A DNA stretch of 64,000 bases from Aldehydirespirator sp028819505 (GTDB lineage Bacteria > Actinomycetota > Acidimicrobiia > Acidimicrobiales > Aldehydirespiratoraceae): contig OZ242297.1 of NCBI GenBank assembly GCA_965207755.1, forward strand, positions 1,984,001 through 2,048,000, written 5' to 3'. Below the pieces are notes generated by a model. It did no database searches. It was not told the DNA's origin and was given only the letters and a program-made list of their open reading frames with translations. Shown here piece by piece: positions 60,402 to 64,000 of the stretch. The position numbers and the translations under genes are program-made. The stretch's first letter is position 1. Each line of letters opens with the position of its first letter.

Positions 60402-61322
60402 TCAGCGCCCTTCCAGTAGTCCGAGCGCCAGGCCGTCGAGCAGATCGGCCTCCGAAACCAAGCACTCGTCGAAGTCGAAGTAGCGCATGATCCTCACCAG
60501 GATGCACACTCCGGCCACGATCACGTCGGCCCGGCCGGGGTGCAGTCCGGGGTTGTGGACCCGATCGGCCAGCGTCTCGGTGGCCAGGGTGCGGAAGACG
60601 TCCTCGGCGGCGTCCTTCGACAGCCTGAAGTGATGGACCCGATCCCGGTCGTAGGTCGCCAGGCCCAGCTCCACCGCCGCCACAGTGGTGATCGTCCCGG
60701 CCACGCCCACCAGGCAGCAAGGGCCGCCGAGGGCGGGAACGGCCCGCACCGCGTCGTCGAGGTGCAGTTCGGTGACCGACAGGCACGCCGCGAGCTCCTC
60801 GGGCTGCGGCGGGTCGTGACGGATGTACTTCTCGGTGAGCCGCACACTGCCGATGTCGAGCGACAGCGCATCAGTGCAGTGACGCTCGCCGTAGGACAGC
60901 TCGGTCGACCCGCCGCCGATGTCCACGACCAGATAGGGGCCCCCGGACGGGTCCAGGTCGCTCACCGCGCCCCGGAACGCGGTCTCGGCCTCCTCGCGGC
61001 CCGACAGAACCTCCGGAGCGGCGCCCAGGATCGACTCCGCAGGCTGCAGGAAGTCCGACCGGTTGGCGGCGTCGCGCACCGCGGAGGTCGCGATGACCCG
61101 CACAGCCGTCGGGTTGTGGGCGTCGATGGCCCGCCGGTAGTTCCGCAGGCAGTCCAGGGTGCGCTCGACGGCGGACGGATCCAGGCGGCCGGCGGCGTCC
61201 ACGCCCCGGCCCAGACGGGTGATCTCCGAGCGCCTGACCGCGGCGGGCTCCCGCCCGTCGGTGATGAGGAGCCGGGTGGAGTTGGTGCCGCAGTCGATGA
61301 CGGCCACCGGTCCAGCAGTCAC
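60402..61322 (-). CDS. ppx: Exopolyphosphatase/pppGpp phosphohydrolase (Ppx/GppA)
   Basis: 306 residues from GTG 61322. The ASKHA phosphate loops are clear: VAVIDCGTNSTRLLITDG, YLVVDIGGGSTELSYG and LVGVAGTITTVAAVELG. IATSAVRDAANRSDFL and SLDIGSVRLTEKYI are family blocks. The enzyme splits phosphate from polyphosphate or pppGpp. The short length (about 300) matches the actinobacterial one-domain type. The start codon and GGAGG box lie inside the last copy of a 62-nt repeat; the DUF501 gene upstream is its usual neighbour in actinobacteria. It faces the LRR gene with 5 bp between the stops. Confidence 0.93.
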   Translation of the reverse strand: MTAGPVAVIDCGTNSTRLLITDGREPAAVRRSEITRLGRGVDAAGRLDPSAVERTLDCLRNYRRAIDAHNPTAVRVIATSAVRDAANRSDFLQPAESILGAAPEVLSGREEAETAFRGAVSDLDPSGGPYLVVDIGGGSTELSYGERHCTDALSLDIGSVRLTEKYIRHDPPQPEELAACLSVTELHLDDAVRAVPALGGPCCLVGVAGTITTVAAVELGLATYDRDRVHHFRLSKDAAEDVFRTLATETLADRVHNPGLHPGRADVIVAGVCILVRIMRYFDFDECLVSEADLLDGLALGLLEGR

Positions 61323-61384
61323 AAGGGCCCTCCGCAGGGACCCGCACCGCACCGCACGGCCCGCACCAGCCGGCCGGCAGTCAC
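61319..61384 (-). CDS. Mini-ORF 4 of the DUF501-ppx chain
   Basis: 21 residues starting VTAGRLVRAVRCG. Its TGA overlaps the ppx GTG, so ppx should be translated by re-initiation from this ORF. Confidence 0.35.
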   Translation of the reverse strand: MTAGRLVRAVRCGAGPCGGPL

Positions 61385-61446
61385 AAGGGCCCTCCGCAGG
61401 GACCCGCACCGCACCGCACGGCCCGCGCCACCGGTCCAGCAGTCAC
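61381..61446 (-). CDS. Mini-ORF 3 of the DUF501-ppx chain
   Basis: 21 residues starting VTAGPVARAVRCG. Its first 17 nt equal the real ppx start (VTAGPV), so the repeat arose by copying the ppx initiation region. Confidence 0.35.
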   Translation of the reverse strand: MTAGPVARAVRCGAGPCGGPL

Positions 61447-61508
61447 AGGGACCCTCCGCCGGGACCCAACCCGCACCGCACGGCCCGCACCAGCCGACCA
61501 GCAGTCAC
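61443..61508 (-). CDS. Mini-ORF 2 of the DUF501-ppx chain
   Basis: 21 residues (VTAGRLVRAVRCGLGPGGG, SL), GTGA overlaps at both ends, GGAGG box 7 nt upstream. Confidence 0.35.
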   Translation of the reverse strand: MTAGRLVRAVRCGLGPGGGSL

Positions 61509-61633
61509 AAGGGCCCTCCGCTGGGACCCGCACCGCACCGCACGGCCCGCACCAGCCGACCAGCAGTCACAAGGGCCCTCCGCAGGGATCCGCACCGCAC
61601 GGAGCGGCCCGCACCAGCCGACGGCGGAGTCAC
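61505..61633 (-). CDS. Mini-ORF 1 of the DUF501-ppx chain
   Basis: 42 residues from GTG 61633, which overlaps the DUF501 stop as GTGA. Because the first unit is 63 nt long, the frame runs on through the next GTG (61570) and stops at 61505. Translation is inferred from its overlaps only. Confidence 0.35.
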   Translation of the reverse strand: MTPPSAGAGRSVRCGSLRRALVTAGRLVRAVRCGAGPSGGPL

Positions 61634-62277
61634 TGCACCCTTCGAACAGGCGCGGCCGCGGCCGGGCCGAGGCGCTCAGCGACCCAGCGACCGACCGGGT
61701 CGTCGCCGCCGGCCAGGTGCCACGCGTAGTGGGCGTGCAGGCACTTCACCCCCCGACGGGTGCCGCCCACACCGCCCGAGGGCCTCGGTCCCTGATGGTC
61801 TTCGGGAATGGCGCCGTCTCGCTCCGCGGCGTAGCGGTCATGGGCCTCGGCCAACTCGTCGGCATCGACCGCGGCCTCCGCGGCCCTCACGCCGCCGTCG
61901 GACTCCAGGCGCCCGACCAGGCGCCGCAGATGCTCGTCGACCAGCCAGTAGCGGGTGGGCATGGGCCGCCCGTCCTCGAGGATCGGCGCGTTGAGGATCA
62001 CGGCCGGACTGCCCGAGGGGCGGCGCGCCACCACATCGAAATGGCCAGCCGGTTCACGCCCCAGCATCTGCGCTACCGCCTCACGGTCCGACTGCGGGAC
62101 CGCGGCAGCGACACTCGCGCGGCCAGTCTCGTCGCTCCAGGCTTGGGCATGCTCCCAGAAGTCGTCGGGCTGCTCCGGATGGCTCAGGTAGGCCCGCCTG
62201 TCAGCCTCCGCCCGAGCCTCGCGCACAGAGTCGGCGGCGGCGACCGCTGCAACCCGACGGGAGGGATCGGCGCCCAC
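61630..62277 (-). CDS. DUF501 family protein
   Basis: 215 residues from GTG 62277. DUF501 marks: FDVVARRPSGSPAVILNAPI, PMPTRYWLVDEHLRRLVGRL and SGGVGGTRRGVKCLHAHYAW, with the invariant KCLHAHYA block. The function is unknown. In actinobacteria the gene is usually next to ppx and often near eno and a divIC/ftsB gene. The first ~55 residues lie before the usual start of the family and may not be translated. A 4-bp gap separates it from the coxG-like gene. Confidence 0.88.
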   Translation of the reverse strand: MGADPSRRVAAVAAADSVREARAEADRRAYLSHPEQPDDFWEHAQAWSDETGRASVAAAVPQSDREAVAQMLGREPAGHFDVVARRPSGSPAVILNAPILEDGRPMPTRYWLVDEHLRRLVGRLESDGGVRAAEAAVDADELAEAHDRYAAERDGAIPEDHQGPRPSGGVGGTRRGVKCLHAHYAWHLAGGDDPVGRWVAERLGPAAAAPVRRVQ

Positions 62278-62281
62278 AGGG

Positions 62282-62947
62282 TCAGGCAGCCACGGCGACT
62301 ATGACCACGACCACGATCAGGACGACCGCGAGGATCACAGGCAGGAGGCGCCTGAGCACCGGGGCGCCGGCCACCTCCAGCAGGTCCACGGCCTCGACCT
62401 CGGGCGCGGGACCCGGCGCGGGCGTCTCAGCGGCAGGCGCCGTGTCGGGCTCATCAGCCTCCCCCGAGTCGGAGGCCGCCTCGGACTCGTCCGCGGCTGC
62501 GTCGGCGGCTACCAGTTCGGCCAGGTTGTCGGCGAACTGACCCATCAGCTTGCGGCTCACGTCGGCCAGCACGCCCCGGCCGAACTGCGCGACCTTGCCG
62601 GTGATCGTCAGGTCGGTGTGGACGCTCACCTTGGTGGACGCCTCCGTCACCGCCTCCAGTGAGACCGTGATCTCCGCCGACGCGTTCCCCGCGCCGCGGG
62701 TGTCGCGACCGCTGGCCGACATCAGCAGCCGGTGGGCGGCGTCGTCGCGCTCGGTGAAGGAGGCCTTGCCCTTGTACTGGGAGGTGATCGGCCCGACCTT
62801 GACCTTCACCAGGCCCTCGTGGACGTCGCCGTCGCTGCCGGTGAGCTGCGCGCCCGGCAGGCACGGCGCGATCCGCTCCACATCGGTGAGGACCCCCCAC
62901 ACGGCGCCGACGGGATGGGCCACCTCGAACGAGTCGTTCAGTTCCAT
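62282..62947 (-). CDS. coxG: CoxG-like SRPBCC protein with C-terminal membrane anchor
   Basis: 221 residues. The SRPBCC (CO dehydrogenase subunit G) fold: FEVAHPVGAVWGVLTDVERI, APCLPGAQLTGSDGDVHEGL and VKVKVGPITSQYKGKASFTE, then VSVHTDLTITGKVAQFGRGV. An acidic, proline-rich linker follows, and a last hydrophobic segment (LLPVILAVVLIVVVVIVAVA) anchors it. CoxG is thought to recruit aerobic CO dehydrogenase or related molybdenum hydroxylases to the membrane. It overlaps the mocA-like gene by 10 bp. Catalytic subunit genes are not in the window and may lie beyond its right end. Confidence 0.88.
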   Translation of the reverse strand: MELNDSFEVAHPVGAVWGVLTDVERIAPCLPGAQLTGSDGDVHEGLVKVKVGPITSQYKGKASFTERDDAAHRLLMSASGRDTRGAGNASAEITVSLEAVTEASTKVSVHTDLTITGKVAQFGRGVLADVSRKLMGQFADNLAELVAADAAADESEAASDSGEADEPDTAPAAETPAPGPAPEVEAVDLLEVAGAPVLRRLLPVILAVVLIVVVVIVAVAA

Positions 62948-63546
62948 TTCTGCAGGTCCTCCAGAGTGTCGATGTCGTCGGGATTCCCCTCGCAGGGTAT
63001 CGCCCGCACCAGCTCAGGTCTGCGGCGCATCAGCACCCGCCCGCCCTCGTCGCCGGTGAGGGGCAGATGGCTCCACAGGGCGGCGCCGATCCGCACGGGA
63101 GGCCGGCGGGCCCCTCCGAAGTCGGCCACCGCGAGGTCGCAGTCGGCGTTTCCCACCGCCGCCCACGCCTCGGCCGGCACGCCGGGCTGGTCGCCGCACC
63201 CGAACACCACCGCCCGGTGCCCCCGCGAGCCCGCGTAGCTCACCGCCGCGGCCAGCGAGGCGGCCTGGCCCTGCTCCCAGGCCTCGTTGTGCAGCACCGT
63301 CACCTCTTCGGGCAGCACCTCCAGCAGGTCGACGGCCCCCATCACCACGATCGTCTCGTCGAGGTCGGCGGCCAGGGCCGAGTCCACCGCCCGGCGCACC
63401 AGCGGCACGCCGCCCACCTCGCACAGCAGCTTGTGGCGCTCCCCCGCGAAGCGCTCCCCGGCCCCCGCGGCCAGCACGACGGCAGCGACCCCCAGCCGCC
63501 GGTCCTCGGGGAGATCGGCCGTCGAGCCGATCTCCGCTTCAGTCAT
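62938..63546 (-). CDS. mocA: Molybdenum cofactor cytidylyltransferase-like protein (MocA/CoxI type)
   Basis: 202 residues. The nucleotidyltransferase start AAVVLAAGAGERFAGERHKL with the LAAGxGxRxxxxK pattern, AVVFGCGDQPGVPAEAWAAV in the middle and CEGNPDDIDTLEDLQKW at the end fit the MobA-like NTP transferases that finish the cofactor of xanthine and CO dehydrogenases. It overlaps xdhC by 8 bp and coxG by 10 bp, so the three are one operon for maturing a molybdenum hydroxylase. Confidence 0.88.
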   Translation of the reverse strand: MTEAEIGSTADLPEDRRLGVAAVVLAAGAGERFAGERHKLLCEVGGVPLVRRAVDSALAADLDETIVVMGAVDLLEVLPEEVTVLHNEAWEQGQAASLAAAVSYAGSRGHRAVVFGCGDQPGVPAEAWAAVGNADCDLAVADFGGARRPPVRIGAALWSHLPLTGDEGGRVLMRRRPELVRAIPCEGNPDDIDTLEDLQKWN

Positions 63547-64000
63547 GGAGGGGGCCGGTGGTGGTGGAGAGGCCTTCGGCCTTGCGTCCCGTGCGCAGCG
63601 AGATGATCTCTGAGACGATGGAGACCGCGGTCTCCTCGGGGGTGGCAGCGCCGATGTCGAGCCCGATGGGCGACCGGAGGCGGGCCAGCTGCTCGTCCGT
63701 CACCCCGGCCTCGATCAGGCGGCGGGTGCGGTCGTCGTGGGTGCGACGGCTGCCCATCACCCCGATGTAGCCGGCGGCGGTGGCCAGCGCCGAGGTGATG
63801 GCGGGCACGTCGAACTTGGCGTCGTGGGTGAGCACGCACACCGCGTCGCGGGGGCCCAGGCCCGCCCCGATCTCGTCCAGCAGCCGGTCTGGCCACGAGA
63901 CGACCACCTCGTCGGCCATCGGGAAGCGCTTGGAGGTGGCGAACACCGGCCGGGCGTCGCACACCGTGACCCGGTAGCCGAGCACCTTGGCCACCCGGGC
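63539..64000 (-). CDS. xdhC: XdhC/CoxF family maturation protein (5' truncated by window edge)
   Basis: The frame is open to the right end of the window; 153 codons are visible. The XdhC C-terminal Rossmann domain is clear: AKVLGYRVTVCDARPVFATS, DAVCVLTHDAKFDVPAITSA, GYIGVMGSRRTHDDRTRRLI and RSPIGLDIGAATPEETAVSI. XdhC-type proteins insert or sulfurate the molybdenum cofactor. The N-terminal part lies outside the window. Confidence 0.9.
   Translation of the reverse strand, partial: ARVAKVLGYRVTVCDARPVFATSKRFPMADEVVVSWPDRLLDEIGAGLGPRDAVCVLTHDAKFDVPAITSALATAAGYIGVMGSRRTHDDRTRRLIEAGVTDEQLARLRSPIGLDIGAATPEETAVSIVSEIISLRTGRKAEGLSTTTGPLHD

Larger units (their letters stand above)
61318..61633 (-). 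repeat. Tandem 62-nt repeats forming a chain of mini-ORFs between the DUF501 gene and ppx
   Basis: GTGAC recurs on the minus strand at 61633, 61570, 61508, 61446, 61384 and 61322 (spacing 63, 62, 62, 62, 62). Each unit carries a GGAGG box 6-7 nt before the next GTG. A 22-codon ORF (VTAGRLVRAVRCG...GGPL) runs from each GTG to a TGA that overlaps the next GTG by 4 nt (22 x 3 minus 4 = 62). The array starts in the DUF501 stop codon and ends in the ppx start codon. Confidence 0.93.

Noticed and set aside
61318..61633. CRISPR array
   Set aside because: The 62-nt units are head to tail without unique spacers, and no cas genes are near. The same holds for the 34-nt array at 50452.

Overview
The window is high-GC DNA (about 70% by eye). 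Most genes use GTG or ATG starts and are tightly overlapped. I read it as an actinomycete (Actinomycetota), most likely an Acidimicrobiia-type lineage. The supporting signs are a DUF501-ppx pair, two DUF2510 genes, a SUF system with a Rieske protein and an intein in SufB, CoxG/MocA/XdhC-type genes, and many genes preceded by a TANNNT box 6-8 nt before the start codon, as in leaderless actinobacterial transcripts. The class-level placement is inference.

Layout. 1-1.4 kb: end of pstB and phoU. 1.4-4.2 kb (minus strand): an alpha/beta hydrolase without a serine nucleophile, a leader-like intergenic region, a small membrane protein and an acyl-CoA dehydrogenase. 4.4-7.0 kb: sufC1-sufS-sufU. 7.1-12.8 kb: a truncated and an intact DUF2510 gene flanking a hicA-hicB-UvrD/HRDC helicase operon. 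12.8-15.8 kb (minus): pterin carbinolamine dehydratase, sufC2, Rieske protein, sufD. 15.9-22.5 kb: a four-cysteine protein and a 2045-residue alpha-2-macroglobulin lipoprotein. 22.8-37.6 kb: a defence island with mazEF, a six-gene BREX type 3 locus and a RloAB pair. 37.8-40.9 kb (minus): sufB with a 146-residue mini-intein, a gamma-carbonic anhydrase-like protein and a flavin reductase. 40.9-43.0 kb: a thioredoxin-like/large UGSC-partner protein and a UGSC selenoprotein read through an in-frame TGA. 43.2-46.7 kb: a frameshifted membrane-protein gene and several unknowns. 46.9-54.9 kb: thioredoxin-like protein, class I fumarase, MFS transporter, crotonase, pyruvate carboxylase. 55-60.4 kb: acetyltransferase and two large secreted repeat proteins. 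60.4-64 kb (minus): ppx, DUF501, CoxG, MocA and the start-truncated xdhC.

How it fits together. sufB and sufD have the same orientation but lie 22 kb apart. The block between them carries the macroglobulin gene and the defence island, which suggests that an ancestral sufB-D-Rieske-C run was split. A second sufC travels with sufS and sufU. BREX and RloAB run tail to tail with overlapping stop codons.

The most unusual structural theme is tandem duplication at translation junctions. Between sufC1 and sufS, and again between the DUF501 gene and ppx, short repeat units each carry a Shine-Dalgarno sequence, a start codon and a stop codon. The result is a chain of tiny ORFs, each overlapping the next by 4 nt (ATGA or GTGA). 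In-frame minisatellites also occur in the helicase and macroglobulin genes. Two dispersed intergenic repeat families (A, 4 copies; B, 3 copies) were found; all three B copies sit 50-65 bp before a suf gene.
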